In this document: positions 1 through 5,256 of the stretch, one piece after another
Layout: each line of letters starts with the position of its first letter
How positions within the stretch are numbered: position 1 is the stretch's first letter
Origin: Chloroflexota bacterium
GTDB lineage: Bacteria > Chloroflexota > Limnocylindria > Limnocylindrales > CSP1-4
Reading direction: 5' to 3'
DNA length: 6,011 bases
Assembly (NCBI GenBank): GCA_017881985.1
Contig: JADGQH010000202.1
Span: 1-6,011, forward strand
Notes under the pieces: model-generated
Database searches by the model: none
What the model was told of the DNA's origin: nothing
Seen by the model: the letters and a program-made list of their open reading frames with translations, nothing else
Program-made: the position numbers and the translations under genes

Positions 1-37
1 CCAATCGGTGGGCTCAATGGCGGCGGCGGGCAATGAT

Positions 38-83
38 GCCGGGAGGAGGCGTGGTCACGTCTCCAACTCTAAGGGTTCCCGGC
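38..83. terminator. Strong stem-loop downstream of the MBL-fold gene
   Basis: Two stacked stems are visible. The outer stem pairs GCCGGGA (38-44) with TCCCGGC (77-83), seven Watson-Crick pairs. Directly stacked inside it, GGAGGCGT (45-52) pairs with ACGTCTCC (57-64), seven Watson-Crick pairs and one G-T, closing a GGTC tetraloop. A 12-nt bulge (65-76) lies on one side. The structure starts 47 bp past the stop of the minus-strand hydrolase. It also starts 1 nt after a TGA (34-36) that ends an 11-codon plus-strand frame open from the window edge. It could therefore terminate transcription from either side. No U-tract follows on either strand, so a non-canonical terminator, an RNA stabiliser or a small structured RNA are all possible. 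I do not recognise it as a known riboswitch or tRNA. Confidence 0.35.
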
Positions 84-129
84 ACCTCATCGGCGGGGAT
101 CGATCGGCCCCCGGGCCTCGCCAGCGGCG

Positions 130-864
130 TCAGCCGCGCAGGCTCTCCCCCGGTTCCCACCCGTACAGGTCGACGGGCCCGAGGCCGCGAGCATCGAGCT
201 CCACGCGCAGCTGCTCTGGCGTCCCGGCCAGCAGCGGGAACGTGCCGTAGTGGATCGGCGCCACCGCGTCCACACCCAGGAGCTCCACCGCGAGTGCCGC
301 CTCGCGCGGACCCATCGTGTAGTGGCCGCCGATGGGCAGGAGCGCCAGGTTCGGGCGGTAGAGCTCGCCGATCAGGCGCATGTCGCTGGTCACGTTCGTG
401 TCACCGGCGTGGTAGATCGTGTAGCCGTTCTCGAGCCGGATGACGAAGCCGGCCGGCTCGCCCAGATAGAGCGTCGTCTCGCCGCCGGGGTTCCAGTCGC
501 CAGCGGAGTGGTCCGCGCCCGTCATGGTGACCGCGATCTCGCCGAACGCGAACGTTCCGCCCTTGTTCATGCCCGTCGCCGCGTCCGCCCCACCCGGCAG
601 CCGTCGTGCCAGCCAGAGGCTCATCTCGTGGATGCACGGCCAGGTCGGCCGGAGCCGGCTGGCGAGCGCGACGGCGTCACCGAGATGGTCGCCGTGGCCA
701 TGCGTGACGAGAAGGAGGTCGCAGGCCGTGACGGCATCGGCCGCCTTCGGGCTCTTCGGGTTCCCGAACCATGGGTCGATCAGGATCGTCTTCCCGCCGG
801 GCGTACGGACCTCGACGCAGGCGTGGCCGTACCAGGTGATCGTCGTCGCAGCGTCGAGGCCCAT
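130..864 (-). CDS. UPF0173-family metal-dependent hydrolase (metallo-beta-lactamase fold)
   Basis: This 244-residue cytoplasmic protein is of typical length for the UPF0173 (YtkL-like) branch of the metallo-beta-lactamase superfamily. The N-terminal strand with a conserved GHA (His14) and the IDPWF turn (Asp30) are present. The metal-binding THGHGDH motif follows, with His55, His57, Asp59 and His60. Further expected ligands are His119 in ADHS, Asp155 in HAGDT and His205 in PIHYGTF, so the binuclear metal site is complete and the enzyme should be active. No signal peptide or membrane segment is seen. The substrate of this family is not established; a hydrolytic role is inferred from the fold. 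The start ATG at 862-864 is chosen because a GAGGAG Shine-Dalgarno lies 7 nt upstream and the family homology begins here. The frame stays open far upstream, but that part is low-complexity Arg/Gly-rich sequence. The gene is divergent from the rightward operon. Confidence 0.9.
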   Translation of the reverse strand: MGLDAATTITWYGHACVEVRTPGGKTILIDPWFGNPKSPKAADAVTACDLLLVTHGHGDHLGDAVALASRLRPTWPCIHEMSLWLARRLPGGADAATGMNKGGTFAFGEIAVTMTGADHSAGDWNPGGETTLYLGEPAGFVIRLENGYTIYHAGDTNVTSDMRLIGELYRPNLALLPIGGHYTMGPREAALAVELLGVDAVAPIHYGTFPLLAGTPEQLRVELDARGLGPVDLYGWEPGESLRG

Positions 865-871
865 CGCTTCG

Positions 872-877
872 CTCCTC
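872..877 (-). promoter_or_regulatory. Ribosome binding site of the UPF0173 gene
   Basis: GAGGAG on the minus strand sits 7 nt before the ATG at 862-864. It decides the start, since the same frame is open for several hundred bases further upstream. Confidence 0.75.
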
Positions 878-912
878 GTCCGAGGTTGATCGCGTAGAAG
901 ACACGGCCGATC

Positions 913-941
913 CGTCGGACCCGGGCGGCCCGGGACCGACG
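913..941. promoter_or_regulatory. Long imperfect palindrome in the divergent promoter region
   Basis: The arms 913-918 (CGTCGG) and 936-941 (CCGACG) pair perfectly. After a single A-A mismatch (919/935), 920-925 (CCCGGG) pairs with 929-934 (CCCGGG), leaving a 3-base centre. That gives 12 pairs with one mismatch. The palindrome lies 49 bp upstream of the hydrolase start codon and about 244 bp upstream of the rightward TACACT box. It may be a dimeric repressor operator or a hairpin in the hydrolase 5' leader. No cognate regulator can be named from this window. Confidence 0.4.
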
Positions 942-1184
942 ACCATTGGCGGAGTGTGCACGCGGCCGGCAGGACGAGGCAAGAGGGTTCTGCCCTCCGG
1001 GCCCGCGCCCGGCACGTCCACGCATCGCGCGCCCGGACGCCAGCAGAATCCCGCCCGGGCCGGCGACACGGCCTGAGACGCCGCGGGCCGGCGCTCAGCG
1101 CGACCGCGCAACCGTCCGCGACTGACACCCGGGGACGCCGCCGCATCCGCGCGGCGCCACATCCGCCCCGGGCCGCGGGCCGAC

Positions 1185-1190
1185 TACACT
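1185..1190 (+). promoter_or_regulatory. Probable -10 element for a leaderless transcript
   Basis: TACACT fits the TANNNT -10 pattern and ends 7 bp before the ATG at 1198. Transcription would then start at about 1197-1198, that is, at or next to the start codon. This agrees with the absence of any Shine-Dalgarno sequence before this ATG, while the next gene in the operon has a purine-rich one. No good -35 box is seen, as is common for such promoters in high-GC bacteria. Leaderless initiation is inferred from spacing alone. Confidence 0.5.
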
Positions 1191-1197
1191 CCGCGCG

Positions 1198-2034
1198 ATG
1201 CCTGCCGAGCAGATCGCCCGGAACCTCGCCTTCGTGAACTGGACGGTCCTTGCCGGCCTGGCCGTGGGGGCCTTCGCCTCGGTCGTCCTCCTTCGGCTCC
1301 GGACCGACGCCACGAAGGGCTACCTGGGATTCACCGGGCTGTGCGCCGCCGCGTTCGGCGGGCTGGCCTGGCTCGCGGACGGGGCGCTCCCCGCCATCGC
1401 CGCGGCGGGCTCGCCGGTCACGGTGGACGCCTCGTGGGATCTCCTTCGTCGCGTCCTGCTGGCGATCCTGGCGCTCGGCGCGCTGGGTTACTCGATCGGC
1501 CTCTTCCGCGGTGCCCGCGCGCCGCTCCTCGGGATCGGCACCCTCGCGGCCGGGCTTGGCACGCTCGTGGCCGGGGCGCTCACGTGGGGCGGCGGCGTGA
1601 TCGGTTCCGTGCCGCTGGCGCTCCAGCTGATCGCCCTGGCGAGCGCGATCGGCGGCTCCTTCGCGGGGATGATCCTGGGCCACTGGTACCTGGTCACCCC
1701 GAAGCTCTCAACGGGGCCGGCGCTCGCCCTCACCCGGGGACTGCTCTGGGTGGTCGCGCTGCAGGTCACGCTCTTCGCGGCCTGGGTCGGATTCGGAGGC
1801 GGCCAGAACCTCGCGCCCTTCGGGCCGCTGACCGGGCCGTGGGCGCTCTTCGTGTGGCTGCGCCTGCTGGTCGGCCTCATCTTCCCACTCGTCATCACCT
1901 GGGCGGCCGGGCAGACAATCCGGACCCGATCGATGGAGTCCGCGACCGGCCTCCTGTACATCGATGTCGGGGCGATCGCGTCGGGGACGATCCTCGCCGC
2001 GGGCCTCTACTTCGGCGCCGGCCTGCTGGTCTAG
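1198..2034 (+). CDS. Polytopic membrane protein, about 8 transmembrane helices, function unknown
   Basis: The 278-residue protein is almost entirely hydrophobic. Likely membrane helices are at residues 12-33, 42-60, 85-103, 108-128, 138-161, 176-198, 213-236 and 249-274, so it should sit in the cytoplasmic membrane. Short charged loops include RLRTDATK (33-40) and RTRSMESATG (242-251). A distinctive GHWYLVTPKL segment (161-170) places a histidine at the end of helix 5. Together with the late SATGLLY motif (248-254), it resembles unnamed membrane proteins of Actinomycetota and Chloroflexota, a recollection I cannot verify here. His162 could be a haem or metal ligand, but one histidine is not enough to claim it. 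There is no signal peptide separate from helix 1. It is the first gene of a rightward run and ends 16 bp before the methyltransferase. The start is the ATG 7 bp after the -10 box; no Shine-Dalgarno is present. Confidence 0.8.
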   Translation: MPAEQIARNLAFVNWTVLAGLAVGAFASVVLLRLRTDATKGYLGFTGLCAAAFGGLAWLADGALPAIAAAGSPVTVDASWDLLRRVLLAILALGALGYSIGLFRGARAPLLGIGTLAAGLGTLVAGALTWGGGVIGSVPLALQLIALASAIGGSFAGMILGHWYLVTPKLSTGPALALTRGLLWVVALQVTLFAAWVGFGGGQNLAPFGPLTGPWALFVWLRLLVGLIFPLVITWAAGQTIRTRSMESATGLLYIDVGAIASGTILAAGLYFGAGLLV

Positions 2035-2050
2035 AGGGGGTAGAGGACCG

Positions 2051-2719
2051 ATGACGACACGAGGCGGCTTCGTGCCTTCCGTCGTCGACCGCGCCTGGAT
2101 CGAGTCCGCGGCCGCACCGCTCCACCCGGCCCTCGCGGAGATCGAGGCGGCAGCAGGGCCGGACGGCATCCCGATCCTCGACCGCGAGGCGGGGCGAGTC
2201 CTGACCGCGCTCGCCGCGGGCCGTCGCCGCATCGTGGAGGTCGGCACGGCCTTCGGCTACTCCACCCTCTGCATGGCTCTGGGCCAGCCGACCGACGGCA
2301 CGATCGCGACGATCGACCCGGATCGATCGCGGACCGACCGCGCGCGCGGCTGGTGGCGGCAGGCCGGGATCCCGGACGGAAGGATCGCCGTCGTGAACCG
2401 CCCAGCCCTCGTCGCGTTCGCGGCCGCCGCCGGTGAGCCGGCGCTCGCGGGTCCGTTCGACCTCGCGTTCATCGATGCGCTCAAGAACGAGTACGCGGCC
2501 TACGTGGAGGCGATCGTCCCGCGGCTCGCCCCCGGTGCGCTCGTGATCGCGGACAATGTCCTGTGGGCCGGCCGCGTCTCGGGTGAGCGGCCCAGCGGCC
2601 CGGGGGATGCCACCGACGTGCTCCGGGCCTTCGACTCGGCCATCCTGCGCGACCCGCGCTTCACGGCCACCATCCTGCCGATCGGGGATGGCTTGCTCCT
2701 CGCCGGATTCCGCGGCTGA
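2051..2719 (+). CDS. Class I SAM-dependent O-methyltransferase (COMT/CCoAOMT-like, Methyltransf_3)
   Basis: This 222-residue protein has the usual length of bacterial COG4122 O-methyltransferases. These enzymes transfer a methyl group from S-adenosylmethionine to a hydroxyl, often of catechol-like substrates, with a divalent metal. Motif I is VEVGTAFGYS (62-71), the acidic residue after strand 2 is in TIDPD (87-91), FDLAFIDALKNEY spans 136-148, and the signature ADNVLWAGRV spans 167-176. Asp142, Asp168 and Asn169 match the metal-binding triad of the family, so catalytic function is likely. The substrate cannot be deduced. The ATG at 2051 is preferred over an in-frame ATG at 1964: 1964 overlaps the membrane-protein gene and adds only low-complexity residues, while AGAGGGGG (2033-2040) and AGAGGA (2042-2047) precede 2051. 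The protein is probably cytoplasmic. The gap to the upstream gene is 16 bp, consistent with one transcript. Confidence 0.9.
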   Translation: MTTRGGFVPSVVDRAWIESAAAPLHPALAEIEAAAGPDGIPILDREAGRVLTALAAGRRRIVEVGTAFGYSTLCMALGQPTDGTIATIDPDRSRTDRARGWWRQAGIPDGRIAVVNRPALVAFAAAAGEPALAGPFDLAFIDALKNEYAAYVEAIVPRLAPGALVIADNVLWAGRVSGERPSGPGDATDVLRAFDSAILRDPRFTATILPIGDGLLLAGFRG

Positions 2720-2738
2720 GCACGCGAACGGAGCGACG

Positions 2739-2759
2739 ATGACGAGTCCACGACCATGA
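2739..2759 (+). other. Six-codon leader frame overlapping the moaX start
   Basis: GGAG (2730-2733) is followed 5 nt later by ATG (2739-2741), a six-codon frame reading MTSPRP, and TGA (2757-2759). That stop overlaps the moaX start in an ATGA arrangement (2756-2759). The only good Shine-Dalgarno near moaX is therefore positioned for this frame and not for moaX, so moaX could be translated by reinitiation. With so few codons chance is a fair alternative. Confidence 0.2.
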
Positions 2760-3553
2760 CGGCCGACGATCCGCCGATGCGGATCCGGGTCCGCCTGTTC
2801 GCACGCCAGCGCGAGCTGGCCGGCACGCGCGAGGTGACACTCGACCTCGCCGTCGGAGCGACGATCGAGGACGCCTGGGTCGCGGTCGCAGCCAGGGTCC
2901 CGGCGATCGCCTCGGGTCGACCGTTCGTGCGGTTCGCGCGGAACGGCGACTACGCGGACGCCGAGACGCCACTGGCCGATGGTGACGAGGTCGCCTGCAT
3001 CCCGCCGATCAGCGGCGGCGCGGGCACGGCGGACACGGCCGACGACGACCCGGTGATCCGCCGATTCGAGCTCCGCGCCGAGCCGTTCCCGACGTCGCTC
3101 GCCCGGGAGCTTGCCGATGCGGTGGCGACCCCGGCCGACGGCGCCGTGGTGATCTTCGAGGGTCGAACACGGTCGACGCCGGGCACCCCGGCGCCGGGCG
3201 AGGAGGACGAGGCTGCGCGCCACGCCGGCCATGCCGTGGAGTCGCTCGAGTACGAGGCCCTTGAGCCGCTGGTGCGTCGGGTCTGGGGTGAGATCGCGGA
3301 TGACGTGGACGCCCGCTTCGGGGTCCGACGGCTGGCGATCGCGCACCGGACCGGCGACGTGCCGTTGGGCGAGGCGAGTGTCATCATCGCCGCAGCGGCG
3401 CCGCACCGGGACGCCGCGTTCGCCGCCGCGCGCCATGCGATGGACGAGACGAAGGCGCGCGCGCCGATCTGGAAGGCCGAACGGTTCGCCGACGGCCACG
3501 TCTGGATCGGTGAGCCGGCACGCACGGATAGCCCGAAGGAACGGGAGGGGTGA
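2756..3553 (+). CDS. moaX: Fused molybdopterin synthase, MoaD-MoaE (MoaX type)
   Basis: Molybdopterin synthase puts two sulfurs into precursor Z (cPMP) to make the dithiolene of molybdopterin, in the cytoplasm. Here both subunits are in one 265-residue chain. Residues 8-90 are the MoaD ubiquitin-like fold, ending in PPISGG with the functional Gly-Gly at 87-88. A short acidic linker (about 89-100) leads to the MoaE domain (about 101-255). MoaE landmarks are FEGRTR (134-139, Arg139), LEYEA (164-168), HRTGDVPLGEASV (197-209), PHRDAAF (216-222) and ETKARAPIWKAE (231-242). Lys233 and Lys240 match the two catalytic lysines of MoaE. Mycobacterial MoaX fusions are known to be cleaved after the Gly-Gly to free the MoaD C-terminus for thiocarboxylation, and the same is inferred here. 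An acidic Pro/Ala/His insert (141-160) lengthens the loop after Arg139. The start is 2756; Met8 (2777) is an alternative. Neither has a strong Shine-Dalgarno. Confidence 0.92.
   Translation: MTADDPPMRIRVRLFARQRELAGTREVTLDLAVGATIEDAWVAVAARVPAIASGRPFVRFARNGDYADAETPLADGDEVACIPPISGGAGTADTADDDPVIRRFELRAEPFPTSLARELADAVATPADGAVVIFEGRTRSTPGTPAPGEEDEAARHAGHAVESLEYEALEPLVRRVWGEIADDVDARFGVRRLAIAHRTGDVPLGEASVIIAAAAPHRDAAFAAARHAMDETKARAPIWKAERFADGHVWIGEPARTDSPKEREG
3544..3548 (+). promoter_or_regulatory. Shine-Dalgarno inside the moaX 3' end
   Basis: GGAGG, within GGGAGGGG (3543-3550), lies in the last codons of moaX, 4 nt before the ATG at 3553. It is the best ribosome binding site at this junction. It serves the 16-codon frame directly and the aminomutase-like gene only indirectly, since that start is 54 nt away. 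Confidence 0.4.
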
Positions 3554-3603
3554 TGGCCTGCGTCGGCCTCTCCGTCAGCGTTGCTCCCGTTGGGGTCGTC
3601 TGA
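3553..3603 (+). CDS. Possible 16-residue coupling peptide between moaX and the aminomutase-like gene
   Basis: The frame reads MACVGLSVSVAPVGVV and then stops. Its ATG overlaps the moaX stop (TGATG, 3551-3555), and its TGA overlaps the ATG of the next gene (TGATG, 3601-3605). A GGAGG Shine-Dalgarno precedes it, with short 4-nt spacing. It therefore fills the 49-bp gap between the two genes exactly and would hand ribosomes from moaX to the aminomutase-like gene by two termination-reinitiation steps. The peptide is hydrophobic and valine-rich; I recognise no family. It could be a pure translational relay, a functional micropeptide or chance. Confidence 0.35.
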   Translation: MACVGLSVSVAPVGVV

Positions 3604-5192
3604 TGGCCGATCCGCTCGCGCCCGCGCTGGATCGCGTCCTCCAGCTCGCCTCGGACCTGGCCGGCGCCTGGAGCACCCGAGCGCGCGCGTCCACCTCGGT
3701 GGCCCGCGAACGTGCGATCCTCCGCCTCTTCGGCGTGGCGGGCCTCGACCACTCGGGCGTGCCGCTCGCGTCGGCGGTCGTGGAGCGGGCGATGGGGGAG
3801 GATCCGGCCCGCCTCGGCAGCGGGATCGCCCTCCCGTTCGCCATGGCGCTGCTCGAATACGACATCGTCCCGCAGCAGCTCGCGCTCGACGTCGCGAACG
3901 GCGCGATCGACCTCGCGTTCGAGGCACAGCTCCTGGCCGACCCGGAGCGACGTTCCGCCGCCGAGGCGGAGGTCCGTCGAATGGCGGCGCTCGCGGTGGA
4001 GCGCATCGACGCGAACCGCACCGCGCGCCGGGAGACCCTGGCGGTCGTCGGCGAGACCCCCCGCCCGTGGATCGGCGCGACGCTCGCAGCGCCCGGGCTC
4101 GACGCGGCACCGGACGAGGCCGAGGAGCTCGTCGTCGCCGGAGCCGACCTCCTGCGCATCCGCGTCCCGGCGATCCGCGAGCTCGCCATGCGACTCCACG
4201 ATCGCGGCATCGATTCGCACGACTGGCGTCCCCGCCCATCAGGCGCCCATCGCCCTGAGGAGGATCCCGCGGACGTCCCGACGGGCAGCCAGCGCGCGCT
4301 TGCCACGCTGCGGGCGCGCGTCGATGAGGCCGCCGCGGAGGCGCGCCGCTACGTCCGGCTCTCGAGCGTGGCGTCGGCCCTCGCCGCCCCTGAGCAGGCG
4401 CTCGTCGCCGCCCTCGAGCGGATCGACGTGGTGGAAGCAGATCCGATCGCCGAGATCGTCGCCGACGGGGTGGACCCGGACCGGGCGCTCGCCGACCATT
4501 CGTTCGGCCACCGGCTCCTGCGTCGCGCGGGCACGCTTGTCATGGTCGGGCCTGGGCCGCTCGTCGTGGCCCCCGATCTCGCCACCGGCATGCCCGCCAA
4601 TGCCGCGACCCGGGCGGGCCGCGCCTTCGCGATGCAGGCGCTGTCGATCGCTTTTGCGCTCGCCAACAGGGTCCCGGAGGAGCAGCTGATCGCGGGCGCG
4701 CTGACGCCCTGGCTCGCCGGGGAGCCGAACCCGGCGACACAGGCGCTCGCGACGGTTGCGCTCCAGCGCAGCGCGTGGCCGTCGATCTGGCTCGCGTTCG
4801 AGGAGCCGGCCGCATCCGGCGCGATCGCTGCGCGATGGCCGTTGCTGCTCGCGCTCGGGCTCGCGATCTCCGGCCCGTCCGCGATCGTCGTGCGAACTGC
4901 TCGCCGGGCGGAGCTTTCCTCGGTCGTCCAGGCGACGCGCGCGACCGCCGCCCTCGCGACGGAGCTCGTGGCGACGCCCGCACAGTCGCTGACTCGTCCG
5001 GCCGTGGCGGCGCACGCCGCGGCGCTGCTCGCGGCCGCCGAGACCACGCTCGAGCGACTGGGCGACCAGGGCTGGAGCTCCCTGCTGGGCGAGCCGCTGG
5101 GCGGGGTCGGGCGACCCCGCCTCGGTGCGACCGCCGTGACGGAGAAGACCGAGCCGTTCGACACGCTCATCGACGCGCTCGGCGGGGGCTGA
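3603..5192 (+). CDS. Lysine 5,6-aminomutase alpha subunit (KamD)-like protein, probably divergent at the active site
   Basis: The 529 residues match the length and order of KamD, the TIM-barrel alpha subunit of the B12/PLP enzyme that moves the terminal amino group of D-lysine or L-beta-lysine. Shared landmarks, compared from memory with the Clostridium (Acetoanaerobium) sticklandii protein, are TSVARERAILRLFGVAGLD (31-49), VPLASAVV (53-60), IDANRTARRE (135-144), YVRLSSVASALAAPE (250-264), ALERIDV (270-276), ANRVPEEQL (354-362) and LGGVGRP (499-505). The barrel segment normally carrying TTGQSLLDYVP and ATTEGFGGTYATQ is replaced by about 45 unrelated residues (186-230). By the same alignment the PLP-contacting Tyr263 becomes Ala283 and Ser189 becomes Glu193, while Ser238 is kept as Ser258. 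The usual partner KamE, which binds cobalamin and holds the PLP lysine, is not in this window. It may be a pseudoenzyme, a structural subunit or an enzyme with altered chemistry. The start at 3603 overlaps the preceding stop (TGATG); GGGG (3592-3595) is a weak ribosome binding site. Confidence 0.75.
   Translation: MADPLAPALDRVLQLASDLAGAWSTRARASTSVARERAILRLFGVAGLDHSGVPLASAVVERAMGEDPARLGSGIALPFAMALLEYDIVPQQLALDVANGAIDLAFEAQLLADPERRSAAEAEVRRMAALAVERIDANRTARRETLAVVGETPRPWIGATLAAPGLDAAPDEAEELVVAGADLLRIRVPAIRELAMRLHDRGIDSHDWRPRPSGAHRPEEDPADVPTGSQRALATLRARVDEAAAEARRYVRLSSVASALAAPEQALVAALERIDVVEADPIAEIVADGVDPDRALADHSFGHRLLRRAGTLVMVGPGPLVVAPDLATGMPANAATRAGRAFAMQALSIAFALANRVPEEQLIAGALTPWLAGEPNPATQALATVALQRSAWPSIWLAFEEPAASGAIAARWPLLLALGLAISGPSAIVVRTARRAELSSVVQATRATAALATELVATPAQSLTRPAVAAHAAALLAAAETTLERLGDQGWSSLLGEPLGGVGRPRLGATAVTEKTEPFDTLIDALGGG
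4993..5100 (+). repeat. Direct repeat copy 1, inside the aminomutase-like gene
   Basis: This 108-bp segment encodes residues 464-499 near the C-terminus of the KamD-like protein. It recurs at 5904-6011, offset by 911 bp, with two differences (4997 T to C; 5041 A to C). It is the parent copy, because it lies within an intact gene and the homology continues on both sides of it. Confidence 0.95.
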
Positions 5193-5195
5193 TCG

Positions 5196-5224
5196 CGCCG
5201 CCGGTTGGGCGAACCCTCGCGGCG
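5196..5224 (+). terminator. GC-rich hairpin after the operon
   Basis: CGCCGC (5196-5201) pairs with GCGGCG (5219-5224), and inside it GGTT (5203-5206) pairs with AACC (5212-5215) around a GGGCG loop. A small internal loop (1 nt against 3 nt) separates the two stems. The hairpin begins 3 bp past the stop of the KamD-like gene, between convergent genes, so it may terminate both. No T-tract follows, so it is not a canonical intrinsic terminator. Confidence 0.4.
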
Positions 5225-5256
5225 ACTCGTCAGCCCTCGCGGTCAGGCGTCCTCAG

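Larger units (their letters stand above)
865..1197. other. Divergent intergenic region, no gene seen
   Basis: This 333-bp stretch separates the minus-strand hydrolase from the plus-strand operon. It contains the hydrolase ribosome binding site, a long imperfect palindrome (913-941), a repeated 10-mer CGGGCCGGCG (1056-1065 and 1084-1093) and the probable promoter of the membrane-protein gene (1185-1190). Open frames here are Arg/Pro/Ala-rich and have no family resemblance, so I call no gene. I found no convincing -10 box for the minus-strand gene. Confidence 0.7.

Noticed and set aside
1..36. 3' end of a plus-strand gene entering from the left (PIGGLNGGGGQ then TGA)
   Set aside because: Eleven glycine-rich codons give no homology. 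The TGA just before the stem-loop is suggestive but not enough to call a gene.
38..83. Possible tRNA or riboswitch
   Set aside because: Only 46 nt long, with no T-loop GGTTCRA signature in a cloverleaf context and no recognisable riboswitch core, so it is listed only as a stem-loop.
1056..1093. Repeated 10-mer CGGGCCGGCG as an operator pair
   Set aside because: Such GC-only 10-mers recur by chance at this base composition, and the copies are far from any identified promoter element.
865..1683. Upstream extension of the hydrolase reading frame on the minus strand by 273 codons
   Set aside because: The extension is low-complexity Arg/Gly/Glu-rich sequence with no family similarity. It runs antisense through the membrane-protein gene, and a good ribosome binding site and family homology both place the start at 864.
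1964..2050. Earlier in-frame start of the O-methyltransferase
   Set aside because: It overlaps the end of the membrane-protein gene and adds basic low-complexity sequence. The ATG at 2051 has purine-rich ribosome binding sequence and gives the normal family length.
1895..3499. A 534-codon open frame on the minus strand opposite the methyltransferase and moaX
   Set aside because: High GC keeps antisense frames open. The translation is Arg/Asp/Gly-rich without motifs, while the plus strand encodes two well-recognised families.
3231..3602. N-terminal extension of the KamD-like protein starting inside moaX
   Set aside because: It would overlap moaX by over 300 bp in another frame, adds Arg/Ser-rich residues without homology, and makes the protein much longer than KamD. 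The ATG at 3603 fits the family length.
2950..4239. A 429-codon minus-strand frame across moaX and the aminomutase-like gene
   Set aside because: Its composition is Arg/Pro/Ala/Ser-rich shadow sequence, and it overlaps two supported genes.
5190..5192. C-terminal Gly-Gly-Gly of the KamD-like protein as a ubiquitin-like or MoaD-like tail
   Set aside because: Although it ends in GGG and neighbours a MoaD domain, the C-terminus aligns with the ordinary end of KamD and there is no beta-grasp fold.
5214..5242. Repeated CCCTCGCGG (5214-5222 and 5234-5242) as the start of a repeat array
   Set aside because: Only two short copies are present, with no regular spacing beyond them, so there is no support for a CRISPR or other array.
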